Shown here piece after piece: positions 12,568 through 22,204 of a DNA stretch of 64,000 bases. Made by a program: the position numbers and the translations under genes. Where the stretch lies: positions 1 to 64,000 of the forward strand of contig JACCGJ010023302.1 in NCBI GenBank assembly GCA_013407085.1, written 5' to 3'. Origin of the DNA: Atriophallophorus winterbourni. Taxonomy: Eukaryota; Platyhelminthes; Trematoda; Plagiorchiida; Microphallidae. Under the pieces are notes generated by a model. That model worked only from the letters and a program-made list of their open reading frames with translations. It did not search any database and was not told the origin of the DNA. The first letter of the stretch is position 1. Each line of letters begins with the position of its first letter.

Positions 12568-13248
12568 CTGTTTTAAATAAAATAATAAGGATTTGTTGTT
12601 ACTCTCTTGGGGCATCGTCGTCTCGAAAGTTGATTACTATTAACTGTACACCTGATGAATAATCTTTGAAAGATCGTATGTTGAAACATGAAAATCTAGA
12701 GTCTAAAACACATTTTTGAATGCTCCGTCCTAAATTGTAATCGTGTGTTGTGGAACGTTGCTAGTTCACCACGTATCTGTGGGGTAGTGTCGACACGAGT
12801 GATACGGACAAACCGATCACACGCGACGCACTGTATCGGCTTATTATATGCAGGGAATGTAAACTCAAATAATTTTTGAAGACTAATGGAGAATTTTTTA
12901 ATGCGACGGGAATCTATACTTTGTTTAATCCCGGTTTGTTGATTGATCATGTTTAGTCTTTGCAGCCAACGTACTAGACTTCTTTGAGCAAACCTTCGGC
13001 TCTATTTCTTTACTTTCACGTTCAGTGTGGACTGTATTTTCACGCAATGTGTACAGTTCTTAACATCACTCTCTGAGACTAATGCAGATTCATTTTTCAC
13101 GGTCTTTATGCACAAATTATTCTGTTAACCTGTAGTGGATCCAGTAAACTTGTTTCTATGTCAATTTTTTTTCTTTTAATAGAGTTGTATAAGATTATTG
13201 CACTATGGCCATTGAAAATTTCGCGGTGAACTAACACCGCAAACTTAC
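12568..13248 (-). other. HYDIN intron 27
   Basis: About 680 bp. An 84-codon minus-strand ORF starting at 12950 has no family resemblance and no phase-compatible splice role. Nothing supported. Confidence 0.55.
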
Positions 13249-13428
13249 GCTTTTGACTTTCGTCGACCTGATTCATATTCCGTGGTTAGTTCAAGCATCT
13301 TAGCCATGGGCACAATGGAAAAGCGAAAGTCTCGCGTACCAGTGTTTCTAACAATAATATTGCGGACCTTTTTGTTATGTGGGATCATGGGACCGAAATC
13401 TAGCATTTGGAGTGGGGTTATAGAGAAC
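13249..13428 (-). CDS. HYDIN: HYDIN exon 27 (ASH repeat)
   Basis: Phase 2/2, 180 bp. Acceptor tgtttcag, donor AAAGC|gtaagt. Encodes FSITPLQMLDFGPMIPHNKK and NIIVRNTGTRDFRFSIVPMA, a clear ASH start ('Y.ITP...INFG'). Ends in a basic SGRRKSKA tail. Confidence 0.95.
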
Positions 13429-13730
13429 CTGAAACACGAAAAAATTTAATGGTCATCATCAAACAAAAGCTTAACAAATATACGTAAACAATTTTCGTCA
13501 AAAAACATTTTTCACCACAAGTTAGCTTTCATACGCTGATGATTTTTTATTTGAAACCAAAATCCCTGATAGTATCATGTGTTAAGCTTTATTGAATAAT
13601 ATAAATAATTGCATAGACAAGCAATCTGCTTTGGATGCACTGTAAGATGCCCCTAAATATTGCGTACTTATTCATTCTTTCCATCTTCAGTTATGCGTAG
13701 ACGAGGTCAAATATGCTAGGATTCTCTAAC

Positions 13731-13873
13731 CTGCTGTAGTGACACTGAACTGATATTGGGATAGGAATACAAACAGGAGCTTCTCCAGATCTTTCAGATT
13801 TCAAGTCTTGTAGCATGCAGCGTATCAAATGTTCTTCCTTGGCAACAACTTCGTCTTGAGCACAAAATGTTAC
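13731..13873 (-). CDS. HYDIN: HYDIN exon 26
   Basis: Phase 0/2, 143 bp. Acceptor catttcag, donor AGCAG|gttaga. Encodes VTFCAQDEVVAKEEHLIRCM and APVCIPIPISVQCHYS. The family has 'V.F...KEV.....P.LRC.I' then 'ASIPIKFSA...Y'. Confidence 0.92.
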
Positions 13874-14009
13874 CTGAAATGTAAAATTATTCTATGCAAT
13901 AATATCAGTGAATACGTGTTTTAAGTTAGAAAATAATCTTCAAACCTATATAGTTTTATTAAAATGTTAAATTGAGTGCACATCGTAATCGCATGGTGAA
14001 TTCATAATC

Positions 14010-14280
14010 CACACCGTCTTACGTGGCCGTACATTCCGATTCAGAAGTACCAATCTAACCCACACCGTTCATTGCGATTAACAGTGATCGATCGATTAAT
14101 GAGGTTCACACGATGTCATCGTTGTCTTCTCCGGGAGCCAAAAGTATCGCTCAAACTACTTCGCTTAAAGATGAGGTATTACATTATGGACCCAAAGTGC
14201 GCGGTCAAGAGAACGTTATTTCCAATTTGTAGTTGCAATGGCTATAGCGTTCGCATCTCTTTTATGTCCTTTTAACGCAT
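14010..14280 (-). mobile_element. Decayed RTE-like LINE 3' fragment
   Basis: In intron 25. Read on the minus strand it begins near gacataaaagagatgcgaacgc, matching the DMNALGIG part of the 61.3-kb copy, and continues through the corresponding 'LDR..W' region with stops. Confidence 0.45.
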
Positions 14281-14459
14281 GTGCTGTCTTTCAAAGGGTT
14301 GACTTACTGATTTAAACTTCCAATACAGTAGATCATTTGGCTATGACCTAGCCAGTGCAGGAGACAGTGGCACATCATGTACCATAGTCTATGCTTTTAA
14401 CCTTTTTAGGATAAAAAGCTTGCTCAAATATCACGTGCGTAGGTAAATGTTATATCTTA

Positions 14460-14700
14460 TTTCGTGGTGTGTCCTGGAAATGAATGAAAACGAGCATTTA
14501 AATTCACGGCTATGGGTGTAACCACATCTACATGAGTATGGGCATATGCAATTGAACAGGTTGGTCTTGCTAACCTTATCCGACAGTGGCTTACAAACAC
14601 AACTTGTTTACCATACCTCCATTGTTTAAAGGCATGCGATCCCGATCGTAATCTCCTTACCTGATGTTGCATAGATCTGATTAAAATGCATGCAAATGAG
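14460..14700 (-). repeat. Short interspersed repeat R2, copy 1
   Basis: Its reverse complement aligns with 43820-43995 over most of its length, including the shared cccatac-catgtagat segment and an aatgcatgcaaatgag end. A third, weaker copy lies at 51190-51310. No coding potential. Confidence 0.6.
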
Positions 14701-14739
14701 TACTTTTCTTATCTCCTCTCTTCTAAAATGTGATAATCA

Positions 14740-15530
14740 ACAATACTTCTGCCTTTCATCCTGTCTGGCTCATAGGCTGCCAACCAGCTCTCTCCAGGCA
14801 TCACGATTCTGGGGAGTCTATCCAGCTGTAACTACGCCTTGCTCATCTGCTTGGCGTTTGCCTCCAGGTCGCGGTGCCAGGTATTTCTAGGCCGCCCTCT
14901 CTCCCGCTTCCTTTAGGGGTTCCAGGTGAGAGATTGTCTGGTGATGTTTGATGGAGGTTTGCGGAGGGTGTGGCCAATCTATCGCCAGCGTCTCTGAATG
15001 ATGTCATTGTCAACAGGCTGCTGCTTAGTTCGTTGCCAAAATACTTCATTGGTGATCTCGTGGGCCAACAGAACTTTAGGGTCTTTCTGAGGCCGGCGTT
15101 GACTAAGACTTGGGTTTTCTTCATGGAAGTGAATGTGGTTCTCCTGGTGTCAGCTCCGTAGAGTAGTATTGGCTTTACTAAGGTATTGAAGAGCCTGATC
15201 TTCGTGGCAATGCTGATCTCACTCAATTCAACTGATAGAAGGCTGCTCGTGCTTTACCGCTGCGGTGGTAATGGTGGTCCTGGTAGAGACGACGGTCATC
15301 GGCCTCACGGCTTCCTGATGACTCTGGCTTTCACCGTCAGACTTCATACAACTTTCACCTGAGGGTCTATCTTATGTCAGATCCATGTTGTTTGTTAGTA
15401 TTCTTGTTGGCGTTTCTGTAGCTAGAAGGTATTTTACAGGGTGGGGTAGCTAGTCCTACGCTAAACACTCCTCCTTTTGCAGCCAGGCTAGGAGCTAAGC
15501 TTGGCAGAGTTGATAATCAGCAATAGAGTT
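14740..15530 (-). mobile_element. RTE-like LINE, internally deleted (5' region joined to RT C-terminus)
   Basis: The minus-strand ORF (15226 to 14843) encodes ATKIRLFNTLVKPILLYGAD, then KKTQVLVNAGLRKTLKF, the standard C-terminal region of RTE-clade reverse transcriptases ('F.TNVK.VLLYG.ETW'). A frame change lets it continue through GRPRNTW-type sequence to about 14745. Upstream, 15236-15530 has no RT motif and is GC-richer than its surroundings. It looks like the element's 5' region, so the endonuclease and RT core are deleted. Confidence 0.7.
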
Positions 15531-15863
15531 ATAAAAATACCCAATTTTGAGGATAGAACCAATTTTTCTATAATGTCTCAATGAATAAATAAGCTAATAT
15601 GGTGTCAACTATAAAGTAGACTGAATGCTTATGACAGAGAGGAAGGAATCAACGAATTAAAACATTCTTGGAGGACAACGTACAAGTTAAAGCATTCCCG
15701 TTTACGGTATATCACCGAAATATTTTAAGAAAGATACAATTTTAGTTAGTATACATAAAAATATTAATTATAATGATACGTTATGTATACATAAATAAAT
15801 ATATACATATATTCAAAATGATACCTAAATATCTTATCCAAATGCTTATAGTTTGCTACTCAC

Positions 15864-15972
15864 GGTAATTGCAGCCATTTTGTCCTCAGGTTGGAGCTGA
15901 AGCCGCTTTGGAATGACTGTTAGAAATTCATTGCCATCTATCTTCGATTTAGTTAATTTCTCCAGTTCAAAC
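15864..15972 (-). CDS. HYDIN: HYDIN exon 25
   Basis: Phase 2/0, 109 bp. Acceptor cgtttccag, donor ACC|gtgagt. Encodes FELEKLTKSKIDGNEFLTVI and PKRLQLQPEDKMAAIT, the second half of the ASH repeat begun in exon 24. Confidence 0.88.
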
Positions 15973-16046
15973 CTGGAAACGAATATTGGACTCAATGAAA
16001 TCAATTAAAAGCAAAATTATTTCGTATCATCATTTAAATTTCTTAC

Positions 16047-16146
16047 TCTAAAATCATCGTCTCCGGCGACTTATTCTTCACATTGATGATTTTTTTCACC
16101 AATTCTCCAACTTTCACTAGTCCATAATTTAGACTTCCGTCACTTC
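16047..16146 (-). CDS. HYDIN: HYDIN exon 24 (short)
   Basis: Phase 1/2, 100 bp, far below usual ORF thresholds. Acceptor actatttcag, donor TTAGA|gtaaga. Encodes GSDGSLNYGLVKVGELVKKI and VKNKSPETMIL, the 'GG.DFG.V.V......L.LKN.G' start of an ASH repeat. Flanked by introns of 71 and 74 bp. Confidence 0.9.
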
Positions 16147-16217
16147 CTGAAATAGTAAAGGGTAGATTTGATAGCGAAATTAACGTAGGTGAGTTTAAAT
16201 GCGAGAACATTCTCCAC

Positions 16218-16522
16218 CTTTTGGGAATATCATTTCCAGTGGCGTGTCATACGCCTCCGCATTGACGTTGATTGTTTCGACTCCGAGTAATCCAGCCACC
16301 TGTTCCGAGTCATGCACCTCCAGTTGAATATTCTTTTTGGGGCCTAATTTGAACAGTTCCTTTGCAAGCATGTTCAGTTCAACGGTAGACTCGGACAACG
16401 GCTCGATTCGACCAACCTCCATTGGAGCTGAAAATGCATCCCCCAATATCTCCACTCCTGCCAGTTTCCAAACTGCAGGAAGCAACGTAGGGTTCCGTAA
16501 TACGATGGTTCTTGTTGCTTTT
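16218..16522 (-). CDS. HYDIN: HYDIN exon 23 (ASH repeat)
   Basis: Phase 2/1, 305 bp. Acceptor ccttgtcag, donor AAAG|gtggag. Encodes RTIVLRNPTLLPAVWKLAGV, LEVHDSEQVAGLLGVETINV and NAEAYDTPLEMIFPKG. 'LRN.TLLPVAW' and 'AEAYD..LDI.FPKG' are family signatures. Confidence 0.96.
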
Positions 16523-16684
16523 CTGACAAGGAGTAGGGTGCAAGAACAATTTCGGACAAATAACTTATACTAAAAGTTAGTAGGTTGCGTATAAACCTTC
16601 AGTTAGCATAGTGAACAAAGAGCAATGAGAAATAACGAGCACCGATCAATTTACCATTTATTTATTAATTTATACAATTTTTTA

Positions 16685-16772
16685 TGTCTGTTGGCCTCCT
16701 TCGGTCGATGTTGACCATGAATGTACATCACAATCACATGAATTTTCATGTTCTACAGCTTTTCAAATAAAC
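16685..16772 (-). mobile_element. RTE-like LINE 3' terminal scrap
   Basis: About 88 bp in intron 22. Nearly identical in arrangement to the 3' terminus at 1632-1720 (ttggcctccttcggtcgatg, then the gtacatcacaatc motif). The rest of intron 22 (16773-17282) shows nothing recognisable. Confidence 0.65.
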
Positions 16773-17282
16773 AAATTTGAAATCCAAATCGAGGTACACG
16801 CTCAAGGTAGAGGTCACACATCCGAGCCCTCAAACAGTGTTTTAAGTTAAGTCGCTTAATTTTTAAATATCATCACAAGGTTAAAGATTTATTCATTGAT
16901 AATTCGCGATTTACAAACCTCAACAAAATATCACTTTTCTTGACGCGTCAATTGTAGCATCCCCACAGAGCGGTGTTGCACTAACATGTGACAAAGTGTG
17001 AACATTTGATTTACACATCTAGTTTGCTCATGCAGAGATAAGCAACTTTTGCTTATATACATCCCCTCATAAAGATGTTTTGCTCTCATATAACTTTCCC
17101 CAGAAATTGGGATATTAGCCAGTTTGCATTAATTTTTCATGTTATCCAGGTTATTTCCAGATTATAAAGGATTGAAACGGTGCTGTTCATACATTTCTAG
17201 ACATTTGGATGAAATATTAGTCGTTCTGATGAAGATCGCTCCACTTATTTAACATCCAACCGGATAGCTATGAGAAACTCAC

Positions 17283-17615
17283 TTTTTAATCAAAACCTTG
17301 CCAAAGTTGAACACCTTGCTACTCAACTCGATCCTTGGTCTCGCACCATCGCATGCGATTTTGAAAAGAGCAGGTTCCGGGTTATTGCCGATTGTGCAGA
17401 CCAAGTAATCTTCGAAGCGCTTCTGTGTGCGAGGAAAAGCGTACACAACCACGATTCTGCTCTCCCCGGCAGATAGCGTGAAGTTATTAGGTACAACTTC
17501 ATACGTCGCATTTTTCAAATCTTCCAGAAAACCCAATGACAATTCCGCGTCGATGTTTGATATGTTAATTAATTTGAATTGGACACGGTTTTCGTGATAT
17601 GTGTCTAATAGGACA
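17283..17615 (-). CDS. HYDIN: HYDIN exon 22 (ASH repeat)
   Basis: Phase 2/2, 333 bp. Acceptor attttacag, donor AAAAA|gtgagt. Encodes VQFKLINISNIDAELSLGFL, LSAGESRIVVVYAFP, EDYLVCTIGNNPEPALFKIA and GARPRIELSSKVFNFGKVL. 'C..NDNPEPA.F...C.G..P' is a HYDIN signature. Confidence 0.96.
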
Positions 17616-17954
17616 CTGTAAAATTAGCAAAAGAACTGCTTAAATCGGCTAATTAGACTTTTTATTTAAAATGCAAACATTAAATCAATTTTGATCAAAT
17701 CAACTCTCCAATGTGGCACGAAACTTGATGCATAATATCACGGAATAGAGAGCATTCTCTTCGGATTATAATGGAATCAATAAAAGTTATTGGCATGCCA
17801 GCGTACGATACATGCACATACTACCTTAACCGACAACTATACCGTGACTTATAATTGGCCTCATTAAAATATAGCTTAGTTTCATAAATGTTTTGAGGAA
17901 AAATTTGTAGAATTTCCAAAATAAAAACCAAGTATATATTTTGGTGCTGACAAC

Positions 17955-18260
17955 ACAGACCACAACCGATTTATGGCCGTTGGCCGTCATCATTTGGAGA
18001 CAGTAATATTAGGTACCGTGAGCCTTGAAAAGGTGTTAACGTTGTAAGTTAAGATGTACTTGAATGCCGCTGTTAAATTGAGTTTTTTTACGAAGGAACC
18101 ACTATGTTTAAATTCAGCATCACAATGTGAATCCTCACCAAGAATTCAAGGCACTTATTAAAGACCATATAATGTGGTGCACGCATCCACATCCCCAACG
18201 CTCCACTACCGGTTTCTGGCTGTTTGCCAACATCAGATGGAAAGAGAAAAGATCAGTTTC
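17955..18260 (-). mobile_element. Tandem pair of hammerhead-element units (spacing about 243 bp)
   Basis: In intron 21. Ribozyme-like segments at about 17962-18000 (heavily mutated) and 18201-18240 are separated by about 243 bp, with the unit body (gtgagccttgaaa..., then ttgaatgccgctgtt...) between them. In the second segment, read on the minus strand, the core is CTGATGT rather than CTGATGA, so cleavage is doubtful; GAAAC, stem II GGC/GCC and the GTA site remain. Confidence 0.65.
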
Positions 18261-18374
18261 AGTGTGCTTTTAAACGTGGGTTGTTTGTAAGAACGTTATT
18301 TAACAGTGGCATACAAGTATACCATAGTTTAACACTATAGCCCTGTTACAACTATCACCATACCTGATCTTACT

Positions 18375-18440
18375 TTCTCCACCTGATAGCGGCAAACAGC
18401 CAGAAACTGGTTTCGGTGAATAAGGGATGTGGATGTGAGC
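18375..18440 (+). mobile_element. Inverted hammerhead-element fragment
   Basis: Plus-strand copy of the ribozyme segment (ctccacctgatagcggcaaa, then cagccagaaactgg), facing the pair at 17955-18260. The core CTGATAG is damaged and the site is altered. Together with 18201-18240 it makes an inverted repeat. Confidence 0.6.
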
Positions 18441-18560
18441 ACCACTACATGAGTTCTTAGATTGTACGAATCTTCAGATCATTGCAAATCCGATATTATC
18501 ATCTCCATGTGAATTCATTAAGTACAAATTTCATAGTTACGAGTTTACAACCGTTACTTT

Positions 18561-18720
18561 ACGAATTTGAATCACTTTTTCAGATTTTTCGAAACATTTA
18601 GAGCGCAGTTCCATTTTTCTTAGATTTTCTGCAATATATATATATACAGTAGAAAATCTAATAAAAATAGAACTGCACTCTAAATGTTTCAAAAAATCTG
18701 AAAAAGTGATTCAAATTCGT
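18561..18720. repeat. Long imperfect palindrome (about 70-bp arms)
   Basis: Left arm 18561-18631 and right arm 18651-18720 are reverse complements with only a handful of mismatches. The loop is a short (AT)n run of about 19 bases. The right arm is the beginning of the CR1-like fragment that follows, so the left arm is an inverted copy of its 5' edge. Confidence 0.85.
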
Positions 18721-19330
18721 GATCCGGAGTCCAACACGGAATGGATGAAGGTGAGAAACAGTGCGCGGAGAAGCCACATACTGCAGGCAACACCTGATAT
18801 ATGGGAATCCTACCGTTTGTTGCGGAACAAAGTTACTAAACTTGTCCAGAATGACAGAGACCATTATTAAATGAATCTGATGGAAAAATTGAACGAAATC
18901 CGAAGCTCCTCTACCATATTGTGAACAGTAAGGTCATGGTAAATCCAAGCGTTTCCGCTTTACTCACCAAGAACCGAACTACATCCACCGCAATCGAATC
19001 CGCCAACGAACTCGCTCAATTTTACTATCATGGCTTCAATTCACACTCTAGATCAAATTATCAATGTTTATACTTTGCTGTCCGAGTTTGTTTTATATCT
19101 AACTCTCTGCCCCCACACATCATTTTTGCATCAGGCCTGAACACGTTCAACGCTGAACTTGACACGTATATGCTGATCGAATCCAAACTCGCACCTCAAT
19201 ACATAAGCTGACTTTCCATATTGAGAGAACATCTTTGATATTTTTTATGCATTTTGTATATTTCTAATCTATGGTTACTGTAAATTATTTGGTTTTAGAC
19301 AGTTCAAACTTTGAATTATAACTTTGAATT
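18651..19330 (+). mobile_element. CR1-like LINE, internally deleted
   Basis: Plus strand. The first part encodes the endonuclease-RT linker pattern (WMKVRNSARRSH; YRLLRNKVTKLVQNDRDHY) with frame breaks. It then jumps to the C-terminal tail (YFAVRVCFISNSLPPHIIFA, then LAPQYIS and a stop at about 19211). The whole RT domain is missing. The following 3' part resembles the 3' ends of the other CR1 copies (ctatggtt... ttgaatt). Confidence 0.7.
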
Positions 19331-19701
19331 AATTTGAATTCTGTTGATGTCCTTAATTGATAAATGAAATTAACTGTGAATTCGTTCCCGTCAAATATTT
19401 TTTAAGAAACGCCAGAAAGCGTTCAATTGACATTAAATGTTTCGGTGAATTGTCCAATTTTTCATTGATAACAAATCATAAACAAGCTCTGTTTGTCGCT
19501 GGGTAAGAGCAGGGTTGTGTGTTGTCTTAACGAGGAACTTAAACAGTGATATTTGTTATGAGGACTCGAAACTCAATATGTTAAAGCAAAGATATAATAT
19601 TTGTCTTATCGGCAAATTCGACGATTGAGTTTATTGATATTAGTAGTTTCTAATCAAGCATGAAAAGGTGGATCACAACCGAAATGTCATAATAAACTTA
19701 C

Positions 19702-19821
19702 TTTTGTTTCGTCTTGTCTAAAAGCAACGGTCCAAACTCACAAGTTCCTGTTTCCCAAGAATAGTGTGGTTTATCTTTATCCTTCTTTGGTGGATCCCAC
19801 ACTCGCTGCATAAAAATCATT
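19702..19821 (-). CDS. HYDIN: HYDIN exon 21
   Basis: Phase 2/2, 120 bp. Acceptor gtttacag, donor CAAAA|gtaagt. Encodes MIFMQRVWDPPKKDKDKPHY then WETGTCEFGPLLLDKTK, matching the 'VVFP.R......YYFGPLL' family segment. A nearer AG (in atgcag) was rejected because it breaks the phase. Confidence 0.92.
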
Positions 19822-21754
19822 CTGTAAACCACAGAAAGATTGTGTCATTTATCTTTATATACGTCAAGAAAAGTGATTACGAATTGAACATGTTCGGTTT
19901 GAAGAGTTTCGTCTTTAACCAATATTTTCAGAGTATAAACATGATATCGTGGTCTGGTGTCATCCTAAAAACGGGTTAAAATTCATAAGTCAATTTAACA
20001 TGATATCGACGTTTCCGGCTTCATGATGCATCTGGGATTACCGTTTCCTCTTGATGAGCTTGAAAAGACCAAAGCCAAATTCGCTTCAGTTACATAGTTC
20101 CACTGGAATCTGATTGATGAAGGAAAACTTTTATCAAATTAGTCCTGTTTCGGTTACATATCAACACTTATTCCATGATTGTGTCTTAAAAACACAACAG
20201 GGGTATGTACATGAATTTCAGCGAGGGAGTGAATGATTAAAGTGTGTGTTGCATATTTTACCGAATACATCATTCAGTCTTCACTGGTTGATGCTGGTCT
20301 CGAAGCGGCACCAAAACCATTACTTGCTTAATACAAATAATGTTGAAGTGGCTTTGTGCTTGTTCAAAGCAATGTTTCAGCTGCGTTTGTCTGATTTGTA
20401 CCCGTGTGTCTTTCGTCCCTACTTGGCTTAATATAGGCTGTTTACTGGTAAGGTCAATTGAATTTGATATCATTCAATCGCTTGATCTAGTGTGTTGTGG
20501 TGCCCTCATCTTCCACAACACGTAATTATTTGCCCTGCTCCTAACCAATAAGAAGCTCGTAATTCAGAAGGTAAACGTGATCTAAAAGATACTCCGACCA
20601 TTTGAATTCCAACTTTGTTTGCGAAATTCCCAAACAAATTTTGTTAGAAACGGTATTAGTAATAGTATTCACAGCGATGGAAACATAGTAAACAAATTTC
20701 TTGGTTTAACTGGCTATGAACGCAAAATAGACTTCGATCATATTGGGGAAGTTCTGTGTTAAATTCAAATTATATTATGTCGCGGTCGCATTGGCAATTG
20801 GTTGCAATTCATATGCCTTATACAGTTAATGTGAGGCAACATTAAGACCGGTACATTGTTATTATTATTCTACATAGAAATACTTCGATTTAGCAAAGAA
20901 GTTATATGTAATGCCTGAATTCAGATTGCACTGACTATAAGATTCGTGTATGACACATCAGCCGTAAAGTATCTTTAACCGAACGCACATTCCTGAAAAA
21001 TAAACTTGAAAGCCATGAACCACACCTTGTGATCGCACAAATCATTCCAGGTAGCACCGACTACCGTTATTGTATATACGCAAATATATGGCGTATATTT
21101 GACACATTGTTAGGAAACATGTTTCCTGTTATACAACACAGGTAACATACTCCGGCTTACGTAACACCTAAATATAAAATTGACCCTAAATTCTTCGTTC
21201 CTACTCAACGAAATTAAATGAATTCTATGAAAAGTCATGTGCTGTGTGAAAATTTTCGATAAAGAAATCATTTTGTATCTAAAGAATTTACAACAAAGCA
21301 CTGAAACGGTCATTACGATAAAATTTGTAAACAAAAGCGTTTAATGCACTTCATGTCAGCGTCTCACTTCTGACGTAGAAACTTCGACATAGCATTCTTG
21401 TCGTTGTGCATAGAATCCATGTTTTAACAACGGTTAATTAGACGATACCAATTCGCTTTTGTAATGCATGTGTCATTGATTGGCACTGAGCATGTTAAAA
21501 TAGATAATTCAAATAAAGTTCTCACGGAAATTTTAGTCGGATATACGTGCGTTGACAATCACAATCTCTGTCACAAGGAAAATCATGGCAACTGCGTAAT
21601 GATGCGTATCGCAATATTTGCGAAATTTGTGGAGAGACTGCATGTAGACGAAATATTTAAAGCAATGGATATGATAAGATTACAATGATTGAATCCAGAG
21701 AAAAAATAACGCCGGTGAGAAAACGGCGAAGTCCTACACCTATCCTCTGCTTAC
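19822..21754 (-). other. HYDIN intron 20
   Basis: About 1.9 kb with no recognisable gene or element. Two small hairpins are visible: gtgttgtgg/ccacaacac at 20492-20521 and atatacgc/gcgtatat near 21073-21097. Confidence 0.6.
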
Positions 21755-21937
21755 TTTGGGTCTGTGCAAATGTGCGGCAGTTCACATATGCCATGGCACC
21801 GTAAAGCGTACAACCTTCTTGTCCCAAAAAGTTCGAAATTGAAGACTTTTTCGAAGCGACCCAAATCATTTGACTGAAAGCGCAGGCGAATTTGTATTTG
21901 CCCACGTGCAGGCACAATCCAACGAAATCGTGTTAAC
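21755..21937 (-). CDS. HYDIN: HYDIN exon 20 (ASH repeat)
   Basis: Phase 2/2. Acceptor tcatttcag, donor CCAAA|gtaagc. Encodes LTRFRWIVPARGQIQIRLRF, FEKVFNFELFGTRRLYALRC and ICELPHICTDPK. Vertebrate HYDIN reads 'LTKFRWILPANGEVTLRIRF' and 'GICTYPYICQDPK' here (from memory), one of the best matches in the window. Confidence 0.97.
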
Positions 21938-22204
21938 CTGAAATGAATTAGATTTAAATGTAAAAATTTCACATTTCGACGTGTAATTCATTCATTCATT
22001 TTCATCAAGAATGCAATATTAATGTAGTAAAACGATTCACCATTGTAAATATCATGATGTTGCCAGGTGTTTCAAATATTTAACAACGAAACAGCATATA
22101 TCAGGAGGAGTCTGTGTGACTTCAATAAAATGAAGCAAGAGCTAAATGTCTCCTACGTTGAATTAGTAGCTAATCTCGTGGCTTACTGCACAGTTTGTAG
22201 AATG

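Noticed and set aside
12696..12950. 84-codon minus-strand ORF as an extra HYDIN exon
   Set aside because: Exons 27 and 28 already join in phase with the expected family order; this ORF has no matching segment and would break the phase.
16195..16217. Extension of exon 23 to the stop at 16195
   Set aside because: Using the GTGGAG donor at 16217 joins FPKG to SDGSLNYG in the family order; reading on gives an unrelated end and no phase match.
19702..19806. Acceptor at atgcag (about 19806) for exon 21
   Set aside because: It would leave phase 0 against the phase-2 end of exon 20. The upstream gtttacag at 19822 restores both the phase and the conserved MIF.Q.. segment.
20492..20521. Nine-bp inverted repeat as a terminator
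   Set aside because: Bacterial-type terminators do not apply here; a chance hairpin in intron sequence is the simplest reading.
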